This document shows, in pieces, positions 1 to 9,577 of a DNA stretch of 64,000 nt. Position numbers and translations under genes: made by a program. The notes below the pieces were generated by a model. It was given only the letters and a program-made list of their open reading frames with translations. It had not been told where the DNA came from and searched no databases. Position 1 is the first letter of the stretch; each line of letters begins with the position of its first letter. The stretch comes from Synechococcus sp. PCC 7335 (GTDB lineage Bacteria; Cyanobacteriota; Cyanobacteriia; Phormidesmidales; Phormidesmidaceae). The stretch is taken from positions 3,089,720 through 3,153,719 of the forward strand of contig NZ_DS989904.1 of assembly GCF_000155595.1 (NCBI RefSeq), read 5' to 3'.

Positions 1-1
1 C

Positions 2-58
2 TGGTTTAAAGATAAGCTTCAGCCGAAGTCTGTGCTTGCAGCGCTTATGCAGGTATAG
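2..58 (+). CDS. C-terminal end of an upstream gene (partial)
   Basis: An open frame enters from the left edge and reads WFKDKLQPKSVLAALMQV before a TAG stop. Its spacing of about 190 bases to a PixH/PilH-like receiver would fit a PixG/PatA-type response regulator, which usually precedes such a receiver in cyanobacteria. Only 18 residues are visible, so identity is inferred from position alone. Confidence 0.35.
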   Translation, partial: WFKDKLQPKSVLAALMQV

Positions 59-252
59 GTGGGCATATTAGAAGCGGCATTGTCCTAACATCGGTTCTAT
101 CTAGGTTGAGCCAACTAAATCTAGAACTTGGCATCTACACTCGGCATCTACACGATGAATGCCGACCCATACTTTCACGCACTTTCGTACGCATTCTTGA
201 ACTTGAGTTGGGACAATCTTTATGAATGCGGCTATTAAATCACCTTAAAGCT

Positions 253-612
253 ATGAGCTCAGTACTAATCGTAGATGACAGCCCTATGCTCCGTGATATG
301 CTCTCTAGCCTATTAATGGACTTAGGTTGGAGTGTATCTGTGGCTAAAGATGGCTCTGAAGCTCAAGCAAAAATTACTGCCGAGCTGCCTGATCTAGTGG
401 TGCTAGATGTGGTCATGCCTAAAATGAATGGGTACGAGCTTTGCCGCTGGATAAAAAGCAACGAAGCCACCCAGGATATTCTGGTGGTTCTATGCTCTTC
501 AAAGAGCGAAGAATTCGATCTTTACTGGGGTATTAAGCAGGGCGCAGATGCCTATATCATTAAGCCTTTCCAACCTGATGAACTTCTGAATACTATCAAA
601 TCGCTACTATGA
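253..612 (+). CDS. Single-domain response regulator, PixH/PilH-like (CheY family)
   Basis: A 119-residue stand-alone receiver. The acidic pair D8-D9, the phospho-acceptor D52 in LDVVMP, S82 and K104 in IKPFQP are all present, so it should be phosphorylated by a histidine kinase. The stretch EEFDLYWGIKQGADAY resembles the PixH/PilH receivers that work in cyanobacterial type IV pilus phototaxis systems. No output domain follows, so it probably acts by protein contact. The frame is open to an upstream ATG at 226, but the ATG at 253 starts directly at the MSSVLIVDDS strand typical of the fold. The kinase (CheA type) and methyl-accepting genes are not in the window; they may lie to the left. Confidence 0.85.
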   Translation: MSSVLIVDDSPMLRDMLSSLLMDLGWSVSVAKDGSEAQAKITAELPDLVVLDVVMPKMNGYELCRWIKSNEATQDILVVLCSSKSEEFDLYWGIKQGADAYIIKPFQPDELLNTIKSLL

Positions 613-758
613 GCGATCGCCATTTAGCTTTATATAATCCTACTCGCGACAGGTAGAACTGTTGATGCAGGCAGCGCTAACCACTGAGCTTTGTAGGGTG
701 ATGTGTGTAGCGTTTAAGCATGCTATAAGCTAAGTGCAGATTGCTTTGGATAGGAACG

Positions 759-1745
759 ATGCCCAAACGAGCAGCTCTGCCGCCGGGACTGATTGTCCGT
801 ACTGGAAAGTTTGTGTGGAACACGATGTGGCATGCAATGATGTCGCAAATGGCTCCGCGCAACCAAAAGGGTGACTATGTTCGGCCTGAAAGCTCATTTC
901 GTGGCAGAGAAATTCTTCCAGAAGCAGGACGCTACCGATTAATTGTCGGTATGAGCTGTCCGTGGGCACATCGCACGTTGGTGACTCGGGCTCTGAAAGG
1001 ATTGGAAGATGCGATCGCTCTGACGATTGTTTATCCCTCCACTGACGAGGGTAGGTGGCTGTTCGATACCACGCAGACCGATCTGCCTTTTACTGATTGC
1101 CGGAGCCTTCCAGATTTTTATAGTGAAGCGAGTCCTGGATACAAGGGGCGAGCCACCGTTCCGGTTTTGTGGGATAGCATAGCGAATACCATCGTCAACA
1201 ACGAAAGCGCCGAGATTATTGAGCTGCTAAACAGCGAATTTGGAAAGCTGGCGACTGGCCCAGATCTCTACCCCGCTGTGCTTAAAGCAGATATCGACTC
1301 CCTCAATCAAAAGATCTATACCAACGTGAATAACGGCGTATACAAGTGTGGGTTTGCACAGACTCAATCTGCCTATGATCAAGCTGTCACTAACCTGTTT
1401 GCGACCTTAGACGAACTCGATGAAATCCTGGCTACTAATCGCTATCTCTGTGGCGATACTCTAACGCTAGCTGACGTTCGCTTGTTCACTACGCTGATTC
1501 GCTTCGATGTAGCCTATCACGGCATCTTCAAATGCAATCGCCGCCGCATCAGCGACTACGCACACCTGAATGGGTACTTAGCAGAGATCTATCAAATGCC
1601 TGGTATTGCCCAGACTTGCGATATTGACGCAGTAAAACGAGACTATTTCGGTAATCTGTTTCCTTTGAACCCCGGTGGCATTGTTCCGATCGGGCCGGGC
1701 TGGGATAATCTAAAGCAGCCCCATGGAAGAGCCCTCACCGCCTAG
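759..1745 (+). CDS. Glutathione S-transferase, glutathionyl-hydroquinone reductase type (Xi class, YqjG/ECM4-like)
   Basis: A 328-residue protein, the usual length for this family. It has an N-terminal thioredoxin-like domain with the Cys-Pro-Trp-Ala motif (C67 from this start), followed by DEGRWLF and the all-helical C-terminal domain. Members of the family reduce glutathionyl-hydroquinones using GSH through the CPWA cysteine. The frame also opens at a TTG at 741, but ATG 759 is preceded by GGATAGGAACG, a reasonable ribosome site. The gene converges with the permease on the other strand and the two stop codons overlap by four bases (CTAG). The physiological substrate is unknown; quinone metabolism is plausible given ABC1K and UbiD genes nearby. 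Confidence 0.9.
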   Translation: MPKRAALPPGLIVRTGKFVWNTMWHAMMSQMAPRNQKGDYVRPESSFRGREILPEAGRYRLIVGMSCPWAHRTLVTRALKGLEDAIALTIVYPSTDEGRWLFDTTQTDLPFTDCRSLPDFYSEASPGYKGRATVPVLWDSIANTIVNNESAEIIELLNSEFGKLATGPDLYPAVLKADIDSLNQKIYTNVNNGVYKCGFAQTQSAYDQAVTNLFATLDELDEILATNRYLCGDTLTLADVRLFTTLIRFDVAYHGIFKCNRRRISDYAHLNGYLAEIYQMPGIAQTCDIDAVKRDYFGNLFPLNPGGIVPIGPGWDNLKQPHGRALTA

Positions 1746-2518
1746 CTTTGGGGTATTACCAACTGCATGGCGGGCGTGAAGAACTGCTGAGTGATCCCGT
1801 AGGTCACCACTAGTGCAGCAATTAGATTAGCTAACGCGAGCATAAACATAATCAGAATTTGATAGATTGCTGCAACCAATGGATCAGCGCCAGCTAAGAT
1901 CTGGCCGGTGATGGTACCTGGTAAGGTCACTAGACCGACAACCATCATGGCATTGACAATGGGAATGAGTCCGGCTTTGATAGCGGCTTGGCGATAGGTC
2001 GCGATCGCCTGCTGTGGCGTTGCCCCCAGACTTAGATGCGTTTCGATTTCAATTCGATTGTTTCGCAGGGCGGTGGCTAACCGCTCACCGGAGATAGAAG
2101 CAGCGTTCATCGCATTACCTAACACGATCCCGGTCAGTGGAATGAGATAGCGCGGGTCATACCAGGGATTGAGCTGAACGACTAGCAAGGTGACATACAG
2201 CATCGTAACTAGTCCGCTAGTAAAAATAGCTAGCCAGACCCACTTCAATAGCTTCGGTAGTTCTTTATCTATGCGGCCGCGGGCGACTGCTGCTGCAATT
2301 GAAGCCATCACCAGCAGCACCGCAAAAATAGCTAGTGGCTGACGGCTAGCAAAGATCGCAGAGAGAAATACCCCTACGAATAGTAGCTGTGCAATCGTTC
2401 TAAAGGTAGCGATTACCAGTGTCTGAGTGAGTCCTAATCGCTGCCAGCTGGCCAACCCGATCGCGATCACCATCATTCCGATCGCCCACAGCATGCCGAT
2501 TGCGCTAGGAGTAATCAT
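1742..2518 (-). CDS. fetB: FetB-family (UPF0014) ABC transporter permease
   Basis: A 258-residue integral membrane protein with about seven hydrophobic segments. The pattern TFRTIAQLLFVG near the N-terminus and PLTGIVLGNAMNAASI in the middle are characteristic of the YbbM/FetB family, which with the ATPase FetA exports iron in E. coli. The start at 2518 (MITPSAIG) is chosen because AGAAGAG precedes it and family members begin there; the frame extends 43 codons further upstream without homology-like character. No FetA ATPase is next to it, so the partner must be encoded elsewhere or the function differs. Divergent from the ABC1K gene across about 140 bases. Confidence 0.85.
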   Translation of the reverse strand: MITPSAIGMLWAIGMMVIAIGLASWQRLGLTQTLVIATFRTIAQLLFVGVFLSAIFASRQPLAIFAVLLVMASIAAAVARGRIDKELPKLLKWVWLAIFTSGLVTMLYVTLLVVQLNPWYDPRYLIPLTGIVLGNAMNAASISGERLATALRNNRIEIETHLSLGATPQQAIATYRQAAIKAGLIPIVNAMMVVGLVTLPGTITGQILAGADPLVAAIYQILIMFMLALANLIAALVVTYGITQQFFTPAMQLVIPQS

Positions 2519-2659
2519 GTCTCTTCTGTGCTTACAGCTACTTCTAGTGAAATAAATCTGTTTAAATCTATTTACTGAGCTAACTTTATTTGTAGTTTTG
2601 TATACTAGGATGAACGAAAAGTAAAACTGTGGTCTGACTAGCGCCACGGTAAGGCCATC

Positions 2660-4417
2660 ATGACAGACTTCACTAATCCTGAGAATAGCTTTGAGTGTGA
2701 CAGCTTTGAGCGCGACTTTAATGCTTATTCAAAGCAACAATACGATTGGAGAGAGATCGCTAGATACTACAGGAAGCGTCCACTGACCGTATTGTGGCGA
2801 GCCCTGACAGTGGCCTGGATGTTAGGCAGTTTTGCGATCGCCCTTGTTTTGGATCATCTGTTTGGTCGTTCAGAAGCTACTCAGAACCGCCGTGCTGCTC
2901 GATTGCGTCAGATCCTGACTCACCTGGGTCCTACTTTCATAAAGGTTGGCCAGGCACTTTCAACTCGCCCTGATCTGATCAAACCTCGCTTTTTAGACGA
3001 GTTAATCAAGCTCCAAGATCAACTTCCGCCTTTTTCTAGCGACGTTGCCAGGCAGATTATCTACTCCGATTTTGAGCGTACGCCCGAAGAAATGTATAGC
3101 TTCTTCGCCGCTGAGCCGGTAGCGGCGGCTAGCTTAGGCCAAGTTTACAAAGCTCGTCTTTACACGGGCGAAGAAGTCGCTGTCAAGGTTCAAAGACCTA
3201 ACCTAGTGCCTGTCATCCGCCGCGATCTCTACATCCTACGGTGGGCTGCTGGCTGGATAGCCCCTTTCCTCCCTCTCAATTTGGGACACGACCTCAGACT
3301 GATTGTGGACGAATTTGGTAGCAAACTTTTTGAAGAAATTGACTACTTAAACGAAGGCCGAAATGCTGAGAAATTTGCAGCTAACTTCCAAGATGAACCC
3401 CTCGTCAAGGTACCTTCTATCTATTGGCGCTATTGCAGCACTCATGTGCTAACGATGGAGTGGATTCATGGCTTTAAGCTAACTGATACCGATAAGGTCA
3501 AAGCCGCAGGCCTAGCGACGAATGATCTGGTCGAGATTGGTGTTTCTTCTGGTCTACGTCAGCTCTTAGAATTTGGGTTTTTCCACGCTGACCCTCACCC
3601 TGGCAACCTGTTTGCCACCCCCGATGGTCGAATGGCCTATATCGACTTTGGTATGACCGATCAGCTTGACCAGCATACAAAGGAGACGCTGGTTGATTCT
3701 GTGGTTCATCTCATCAACCGTGACTATGTAGATTTGGCCAACGATTTTGTGAAGCTGGGCTTTTTGATGCCAGATGTAGATGTTCGCCCGCTAGTTCCTG
3801 CTCTAGAGGCCGTTTTTCAAGATGCTATTGGAGCGAGTGTTGGTAACTTTAACTTCAAATCCGTTACCGATAAATTCTCGGAGGTTATGTATGAGTATCC
3901 TTTCCGAGTCCCTGCTAAGTTTGCGCTGATTATTCGCTCTCTCGTGACTCAAGAGGGACTAGCACTGAGCCTAGATCCTAACTTCAAGATTTTAGAAGTT
4001 GCTTACCCATATGTTGCTCGTCGTCTCTTGACAGCTGAAACCCCTGCTCTTCGCCGTCGCCTGATTGAGGTACTGTTCAAAGATGGCAAGTTCCAGTGGC
4101 AACGTCTAGAAAATCTATTGCTGATTGCCCGCTCTGATCAAAGCTTTGACATCATTCCAACTGCTGGATTAGGCATTCAGTTCCTGATGACTGAGGAAGG
4201 ACAATACCTCAGAAAGCAGATTCTGCTGGCCTTGACAGAAGATAATCGTCTACATACCGAAGAGGTGCAGCGTTTGTGGGCACTGGTCAAGGACGACTTG
4301 CAGCCGAATAGATTGATAGAAGCTGCCTGGAGTGCGATCACGGATTTCTCTAGAGAACGCGCCGTAGCTCTAGTGCCTACAGAACTAGCAGGTGCATTAC
4401 AGTTGACCAACCAATAG
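2660..4417 (+). CDS. ABC1/UbiB family atypical kinase (ABC1K)
   Basis: A 585-residue ABC1K protein. The family signatures are all visible: the KxGQ motif (KVGQ, residues 95-98), the alanine-rich nucleotide loop AAASLGQ (155-161), the VAVKVQRP lysine K176, HADPHPGN (309-316) and IDFG (328-331). A hydrophobic stretch near residues 45-65 lies before the kinase core. In cyanobacteria and chloroplasts these kinases associate with membranes and control prenylquinone and tocopherol metabolism. The ATG at 2660 is preceded by AAGGCC. Which quinone or lipid pathway it serves cannot be told from sequence; UbiD lies 600 bases downstream on the other strand. Confidence 0.93.
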   Translation: MTDFTNPENSFECDSFERDFNAYSKQQYDWREIARYYRKRPLTVLWRALTVAWMLGSFAIALVLDHLFGRSEATQNRRAARLRQILTHLGPTFIKVGQALSTRPDLIKPRFLDELIKLQDQLPPFSSDVARQIIYSDFERTPEEMYSFFAAEPVAAASLGQVYKARLYTGEEVAVKVQRPNLVPVIRRDLYILRWAAGWIAPFLPLNLGHDLRLIVDEFGSKLFEEIDYLNEGRNAEKFAANFQDEPLVKVPSIYWRYCSTHVLTMEWIHGFKLTDTDKVKAAGLATNDLVEIGVSSGLRQLLEFGFFHADPHPGNLFATPDGRMAYIDFGMTDQLDQHTKETLVDSVVHLINRDYVDLANDFVKLGFLMPDVDVRPLVPALEAVFQDAIGASVGNFNFKSVTDKFSEVMYEYPFRVPAKFALIIRSLVTQEGLALSLDPNFKILEVAYPYVARRLLTAETPALRRRLIEVLFKDGKFQWQRLENLLLIARSDQSFDIIPTAGLGIQFLMTEEGQYLRKQILLALTEDNRLHTEEVQRLWALVKDDLQPNRLIEAAWSAITDFSRERAVALVPTELAGALQLTNQ

Positions 4418-4588
4418 AGCGACTCAATAGGACGACCGATAGCGCAGTCGATCTTTCTAGCCCAGACTAGCTACGCAAGCTAGCTACTCATCTTTGAGTG
4501 AGCTAACTAAGCTATTGCTTGTACTTTATAATTAGCTCATTATGAGCAGCGATCCGTTGTTCAAAAACATTCAACAGCTCCTGCCCCT

Positions 4589-4954
4589 ATGTATTATCTC
4601 GGAATGCCTCCCTACTTTCTGCTAGCGGCGGGTCTCTTTATTGCTATTACGTCTGGTTTTGCTTTCGGTGCAGTTTTGAAAGAAGCTGTGGGTGATTGGT
4701 ATCAGAAGAAGTCCACCCGCTCAATCTCAAAACTCCAAGGCTTTGACCTGCAGTTTCCTTTCCTTGGCATTTGTATCGGTAGCTGCGTCTTTCTAGCTTC
4801 TGGTATGAGCATCTTCGGGTTCCCTGCTAAGATTGCCTACGCAATGGCTGCCCCGCTCGTACTCCTAAGCGCTGGTCTAGTGTGGAAGCAGCTCAAGAGT
4901 AATCTCGTCTTATTAGAAAGTGGTAACCCTCGCGCTTTTGAGCTAGACGTATAG
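4589..4954 (+). CDS. Small membrane protein of unknown function
   Basis: 121 residues with hydrophobic helices at roughly 8-30, 52-72 and 82-98, separated by a charged loop (KEAVGDWYQKKSTRSIS). No family was recognised. An in-frame ATG at 4604 (MPPYFLL) is an alternative start; neither has a strong ribosome site. It lies in the same direction as the ABC1K gene after 170 bases of AT-rich DNA and converges with ubiD. Codon use looks like its neighbours, so it is likely a real gene rather than a chance frame. Confidence 0.6.
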   Translation: MYYLGMPPYFLLAAGLFIAITSGFAFGAVLKEAVGDWYQKKSTRSISKLQGFDLQFPFLGICIGSCVFLASGMSIFGFPAKIAYAMAAPLVLLSAGLVWKQLKSNLVLLESGNPRAFELDV

Positions 4955-4999
4955 GTCCAAGAGGACTATCCTCTCGCGCTATTCACTTGGGTTTATAAG

Positions 5000-6511
5000 C
5001 TAGTGAATGTCATAGCCAAACACATTGGCATCAGCTTCGCCAAGTTTGATATCGTCTAGTCCGTATTCTTTCCAGCGACGCTTTACTAGCTCGGCCATGT
5101 TCGAATCAGACTCTAGCTGTTCACCCCATTCGTGCTCGGTTTCAGGCGGTACTTTGGTCGTGGCATCTATGCCCATACGGCTACCAAGGCCTAGTCTCTC
5201 ATTGGCAAAGTCTAGAGAGTCAAAAGGGCTATCTGGCAAGATAAAGACGTCGCGAATGGGATCGACTTTGGAAGAGACAGCCCAAACGACTTGGCGCGGA
5301 TCGCGGATATTAATGTCTTTATCAACGACGATCACAAATTTGGTGTAGGTAAACTGTGGAAGGGCGGTCCAGAAAGCCATGGCGGCGCGGCGAGCCTGAC
5401 CTGGATAGGATTTGTCGATAGAGATGATGGCGGCTTTGTAGCTGAGTGCTTCCATAGGAAGGAAGAAGTCAACAATCTCAGTGACTTGCTGCCGAAGGAT
5501 AGGTGTGTAGATACGGTTGAGTGCGATCGCCATCATCGCTTCTTCCTTAGGTGGGCGACCGCTGAAGGTGGTCAGATAGATCGGCGCTTTGCGATGCGTC
5601 ATGCAGTGAAAGCGAATTAGCGGTGCATCAGTATTGATGCCGCCGTAGTAACCCATGTGATCGCCAAAGGGGCCATCTGTGGCGGTTTCGCCGGGGGTGA
5701 TTGTCCCTTCAAGGACGAACTCTGACATCGAAGGGACTTCTAGATCGACGGTTTTACATTTAGCCAATGCGACGCCTCTGCCGCCGTAGAGGCCAGCAAA
5801 TAGCCACTCGGATAAATCAACCGGAATCGGAGTAGCTGCGGCTAAGATAATCAGTGGGTCGACACCGATAGCGATCGCAATTTCTAAGTTCTTGCCCCGC
5901 TCAGCCGCCTTACGCAAGTGCCGCGCTCCACCGCGCACTGACAGCCACTGTACCGACATCGTATTTCGGCTTTGAAGCTGTAGACGGTATACACCTACAT
6001 TAGGGACCCCGGTTTCGCAGTCCTTCGTAATCACCAACCCCAGCGTTACCACTCTGCCGCCATCTTTAGGGTACGGGCGGATCATTGGAATGGTAGTGAG
6101 ATCGACCTTATCATCTAGCTTAATCACCTGCTGACAGGCCGGTAGCCAGTCGCGAGAAGGTTTAGCTTTCACCACGTCAAATAAAACTTTGCCCAAATCA
6201 ATCGCCTGAGAGATTTTCTTTGGCGGCTTTGGCTGCTGCAGCATGCCTAGCTTTTTACCCAGGGTTTCTAGCTCTTGAGGCTGCTCCATGCCCATTGCCC
6301 AGCACACCCGCTCTACGGTGCCTAGCAAGTTGACGACAACAGGATGGGGAGAGCCTTTAACATTTTGAAACAAGACAGCAGGCCCGCCCGCTTGTAGCAG
6401 GCGATTCGAAATTTCGGCAATCTCTAAATTTGGATCTACCTGAGCAGTGACAGTTCGGAGCTGTCCGCGAGCTTTAACTGTCTTTAGAAACTCTCGTAAA
6501 TCCTTTGCCAT
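5000..6511 (-). CDS. ubiD: UbiD family decarboxylase
   Basis: A 503-residue member of the UbiD family, near the normal length. It shows VGVYRLQLQSRNTMSVQW followed by RGGARH and the GPFGDHMGYYG segment, which belong to the prenylated-FMN-binding core. UbiD enzymes decarboxylate 3-polyprenyl-4-hydroxybenzoate in quinone biosynthesis with prFMN supplied by UbiX; cyanobacteria use such an enzyme toward plastoquinone. UbiX is not in the window. The ATG at 6511 begins MAKDLREFLK. The untranslated leader on this strand contains a 10-bp stem hairpin about 75 bases upstream. Confidence 0.92.
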   Translation of the reverse strand: MAKDLREFLKTVKARGQLRTVTAQVDPNLEIAEISNRLLQAGGPAVLFQNVKGSPHPVVVNLLGTVERVCWAMGMEQPQELETLGKKLGMLQQPKPPKKISQAIDLGKVLFDVVKAKPSRDWLPACQQVIKLDDKVDLTTIPMIRPYPKDGGRVVTLGLVITKDCETGVPNVGVYRLQLQSRNTMSVQWLSVRGGARHLRKAAERGKNLEIAIAIGVDPLIILAAATPIPVDLSEWLFAGLYGGRGVALAKCKTVDLEVPSMSEFVLEGTITPGETATDGPFGDHMGYYGGINTDAPLIRFHCMTHRKAPIYLTTFSGRPPKEEAMMAIALNRIYTPILRQQVTEIVDFFLPMEALSYKAAIISIDKSYPGQARRAAMAFWTALPQFTYTKFVIVVDKDINIRDPRQVVWAVSSKVDPIRDVFILPDSPFDSLDFANERLGLGSRMGIDATTKVPPETEHEWGEQLESDSNMAELVKRRWKEYGLDDIKLGEADANVFGYDIH

Positions 6512-6587
6512 AGTCCGTCGGAAATTATCCTATACAAGCTATGACGGAATGTAACACTTCTAGCGGAGCAAAAGCATATTTTCCCTG

Positions 6588-6619
6588 AGAGATTAGAAGC
6601 TATGAGTTCTCTAATCTCT
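6588..6619. repeat. Inverted repeat, 10-bp perfect stem
   Basis: AGAGATTAGA at 6588-6597 pairs with TCTAATCTCT at 6610-6619 around a 12-base loop. No T-run follows on either strand, so a terminator is unlikely; it sits in the leader of the leftward ubiD gene. Confidence 0.6.
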
Positions 6620-6794
6620 ATAAGACTCTGTCTTTGTGGTAGCCAGGCTCCCAATCGATCTATGCACACAGCCTGGCGCTCTAGGAAAAACCTAGAAAGG
6701 TCAGAGAGGTCTAGCGGTATCGTAAGGTTAAGGTTTGATTAATAGATTTCGTTGACTTCGTTAGAATTGAAGGTGGTATGACCATTGGAATTCT

Positions 6795-6822
6795 GAGTAT
6801 CAAAGCTTGAGTATTAAAGCTT
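6795..6822. repeat. Tandem repeat, 14 bp x 2
   Basis: GAGTATCAAAGCTT is followed at once by GAGTATTAAAGCTT, one mismatch. It lies about 200 bases before the CHAD gene. Confidence 0.75.
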
Positions 6823-7023
6823 AAGAGTCGCCGCTAGGGTGCCAGGCTTACTGAGCCTACCAGTAGCATTAATGACAGTTGCCTGAATGATTTCACTGAA
6901 TTACTCTGAACCGAGTTGGCCAGCCATAGTTGCTAATGGTGCGCTCTAATAAACCGCTAGCTCAGTCGCTATAAGAGCCAGCCTATGAGGAAACGTCGGC
7001 GTAAGAGGTGAAACATAGGAAAG

Positions 7024-8133
7024 ATGAAGGATATTGCTAAACAGAATGCCTCTCAATCGATCACTGGGGCTCAGATCGCTGAAGATAGCGGGCTAATCGG
7101 TGGATATGCTTACCAAACGATTCGTAAGCAATCGAAGCAGGTGTTTAAGCTGCGATCGCTTGTCCTATCTGATAGTGATCCTGAAAATCTGCATCAAATG
7201 CGAGTGAGTACTCGGCGGCTGCGCTCGGCGCTTTTGCTATTTTCTGACACGATTGAGCTTGAAGGCACCACCCCGGCGAAGCTATCACGCTCAGTCGCCA
7301 AACTAACAAAGGCTCTGGGAAAGGTTCGTGATATCGATGTGATGCAGCAGTGGTTTGAACAGATGCTCGATACTGCTAATGATATCAAGGACAGTCAAAC
7401 TCAGGATTCGGTTGCTGCTCTGGGCCATGCCTTTAGCAAGAAAGAAAAAAAGGTCATTCAGTCCTTGTTAAAAACACTGAAGAAACAGCGTAAAAAGCAG
7501 TTTTCTCGAATGGATTCCGCGCTAAATAGTTCTGCTTATAAGAAGCTGAGGAAGCAGTGCAAAGGCTGGACTAAGCAGCCTAAGTTCAGTCCGGCTGCAA
7601 AGCAATCAGCAGCTAGTAGTGCCATTCAAAGAATCGTTGAACCGCTTGCTGAACTTTTGCATCATCCCGGCTGGCAGGTTGCTACCAAACCAGCTACACA
7701 GACTACGGCAGAAATAGGCGCTACCCAGCGACAGATCCTTAAGCAGATATCACTTGATGAGCTGAATCAGCAGCTCAGTCAGTACGGCCAGCAGCTTCAC
7801 GACCTACGTAAACAGATCAAAGGGGTGCGCTATCAAACTGAGTTTTTTCGAAGTTTGTACGGAATTCACTACGCGGCCCAAATCAGAGAGTTGCGATCGC
7901 TTCAGAATGTTCTAGGTCAGATACAAGATCAGCTAGTGGTCAGTGAATTTTTGACCCAAGAACTGGGATCGAACTGGGCTAGTAAACTGCCGACGCTCAA
8001 CCAGACATTTCAGTCCGCTAGACTGGACCTATGGAGACAATGGCAGCCCCTACAAGAAAAGTATTTAGGGCTGCATCAACGCTCAGATGCTTCAACCAAG
8101 ACTCAGCAAGAGACTGAGACGACTGTAGCCTAA
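7024..8133 (+). CDS. CHAD domain-containing protein
   Basis: 369 residues, almost all helical and lysine/arginine rich. The hallmark LHQMRVSTRRLRSALLLF near residue 56 and the later LHDLRKQIKGVRYQTEFF are the conserved histidine-containing segments of CHAD (conserved histidine alpha-helical) domains, which bind inorganic polyphosphate in characterised members. An internal basic segment (KKEKKVIQSLLKTLKKQRKK) strengthens a polyanion-binding role. ATAGGAAAG immediately precedes the ATG. No CYTH triphosphatase domain, the usual partner, is adjacent. Role in phosphate storage is inferred. Confidence 0.9.
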   Translation: MKDIAKQNASQSITGAQIAEDSGLIGGYAYQTIRKQSKQVFKLRSLVLSDSDPENLHQMRVSTRRLRSALLLFSDTIELEGTTPAKLSRSVAKLTKALGKVRDIDVMQQWFEQMLDTANDIKDSQTQDSVAALGHAFSKKEKKVIQSLLKTLKKQRKKQFSRMDSALNSSAYKKLRKQCKGWTKQPKFSPAAKQSAASSAIQRIVEPLAELLHHPGWQVATKPATQTTAEIGATQRQILKQISLDELNQQLSQYGQQLHDLRKQIKGVRYQTEFFRSLYGIHYAAQIRELRSLQNVLGQIQDQLVVSEFLTQELGSNWASKLPTLNQTFQSARLDLWRQWQPLQEKYLGLHQRSDASTKTQQETETTVA

Positions 8134-8187
8134 CTGCTAATTTTTAATGTCCATTCCATCCTATTTCTTGAGTCTTACTCCTAAGCT

Positions 8188-9486
8188 TCAGATTGCTTTG
8201 GTTTCAGGTTGTTTAAGCGTCAGCGCAAATCCTGCCACCATCATCGTTAGGGCGCCTGCTACCCAGAAGGGAAAGGAATAGCCGAAAGTAGTCACGAGCA
8301 GCCCTGAGATCGCGGGTCCTATCGCGTTTGAAATGCTTAGATACGATGCATTCAGTCCGAGCACTTCTCCCTGCTCTGCCTGGTTGCTGCGGGTCGATAA
8401 AATCGAATCAATTAGCGGCATTGGAAAGGCGTTCACCAATCCGAAGCATGCTAGCAGCAATGAGAAAGCCACTATGTTAGGTAGCGCAGGCATCAGCAAG
8501 AACAAAAAGCCTCTAGCAATCAGGGCGCCTACTAAGACATTGACTAGGGTAAAGCGTTTACGTAAGGGCTCTAGGGCAAATACTTGAGAAACAAAAGCTA
8601 AGATGCCAAAAGCTACAAATGCGATCGCCAGATTCTTAGCGTCTTGTCCGAGTACGTTGATAAAGAACGGCTGGAACGCAAAGGTGAAGATCGTAAATGT
8701 TGCCCCGTTGAGAAAGGTCATGAGTAAAATGCGGCCTATGACCGGGCGGCCTAACGCCGTAAAAAGGCTAACAAAGTCGAACTTCTTCGTAATTCTTTTT
8801 GTTGGTAGCGATCTAGTCGGCGTTGAGCCGGTAGAGGAGCTCTCTACTGTATCGGTTGTATCAATGCTCTGGTGATCGACTTGGGTTTCTTTTAGGAAGA
8901 AAAAGCACATAGCCGCAGCAACTAAGGCGATCGCCGCCGACACTAAAAAACTCATTCCCAAAGACGACACCTCTAAACCTCCAACTTGGATGGGCGGCGC
9001 TAGCTGCGCTAAATAGCTCATCGGTGGCCCAGCGACAAAGCCTAGACGAAACAGCCCGCTGTAAATCCCAAACGCCTGGGTGCGCTGCTCAGGCGTTGTG
9101 ATATCACTAATCACCGCTTGAGCAACAGAGTTATTACCGCCGGTGAGTCCGTCGAAGATGCGAGCGCAAAAAAGCAGCCCAGGAACGCCTGCGATCGCTG
9201 CAAGTAAGTTAGAAATCACCGTACCTATCAGGCTAATGACTAATAGCGGCTTTCTTCCCCACCGATCAGAGAGCTGCCCTAGGATAGGCGTTCCGACAAA
9301 CTGCGATAGCGAGTATGCCGTTGTCAGTAGACTTGCTTCAAAATCGCTCAGTCCGAACTGTTTGGCATAGGGATATAGTGTCGGGATGATAATGGTAAAG
9401 CTAACAGAATTGATAAATGCGATCAGAGCAACTATCCAAAACTGCAGCGGTAAGCGCGGCTTCTCATCCTTAGATTTGGAAGGCAT
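8188..9486 (-). CDS. Major facilitator superfamily transporter (TetA-like drug/H+ antiporter group)
   Basis: 432 residues with about twelve hydrophobic segments. LSDRWGRKPLLVISL after TM2 is the MFS motif A (GxLxDRxGRKxxL), and a charged hydrophilic loop (about residues 195-235, with STGSTPTRSLPTKR) separates the two six-helix halves. The family moves small molecules against proton gradients; the closest general look is TetA/multidrug exporters, but substrate is unknown. The ATG at 9486 lies just 19 bases from the tRNA-Val 3' end on the same strand, so it may be read together with the tRNA. Confidence 0.88.
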   Translation of the reverse strand: MPSKSKDEKPRLPLQFWIVALIAFINSVSFTIIIPTLYPYAKQFGLSDFEASLLTTAYSLSQFVGTPILGQLSDRWGRKPLLVISLIGTVISNLLAAIAGVPGLLFCARIFDGLTGGNNSVAQAVISDITTPEQRTQAFGIYSGLFRLGFVAGPPMSYLAQLAPPIQVGGLEVSSLGMSFLVSAAIALVAAAMCFFFLKETQVDHQSIDTTDTVESSSTGSTPTRSLPTKRITKKFDFVSLFTALGRPVIGRILLMTFLNGATFTIFTFAFQPFFINVLGQDAKNLAIAFVAFGILAFVSQVFALEPLRKRFTLVNVLVGALIARGFLFLLMPALPNIVAFSLLLACFGLVNAFPMPLIDSILSTRSNQAEQGEVLGLNASYLSISNAIGPAISGLLVTTFGYSFPFWVAGALTMMVAGFALTLKQPETKAI

Positions 9487-9504
9487 ATAGATATGAAATT
9501 AATA

Positions 9505-9577
<73 letters not shown>

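Larger units (their letters stand above)
6512..7023. other. Intergenic region between divergent ubiD and CHAD genes
   Basis: No coding frame with credible character. It contains a 10-bp-stem hairpin (6588-6619), a second weak inverted repeat GCCAGGCT/AGCCTGGC (6642-6649 with 6670-6677), a 14-bp tandem repeat (6795-6822) and a short hairpin around 6838-6861. Promoters for both divergent genes must lie here but I cannot assign them. Confidence 0.6.

Noticed and set aside
741-758. TTG start six codons upstream for the glutathione S-transferase
   Set aside because: The ribosome site GGATAGGAACG lies between the TTG and ATG 759, so initiation at the ATG is favoured.
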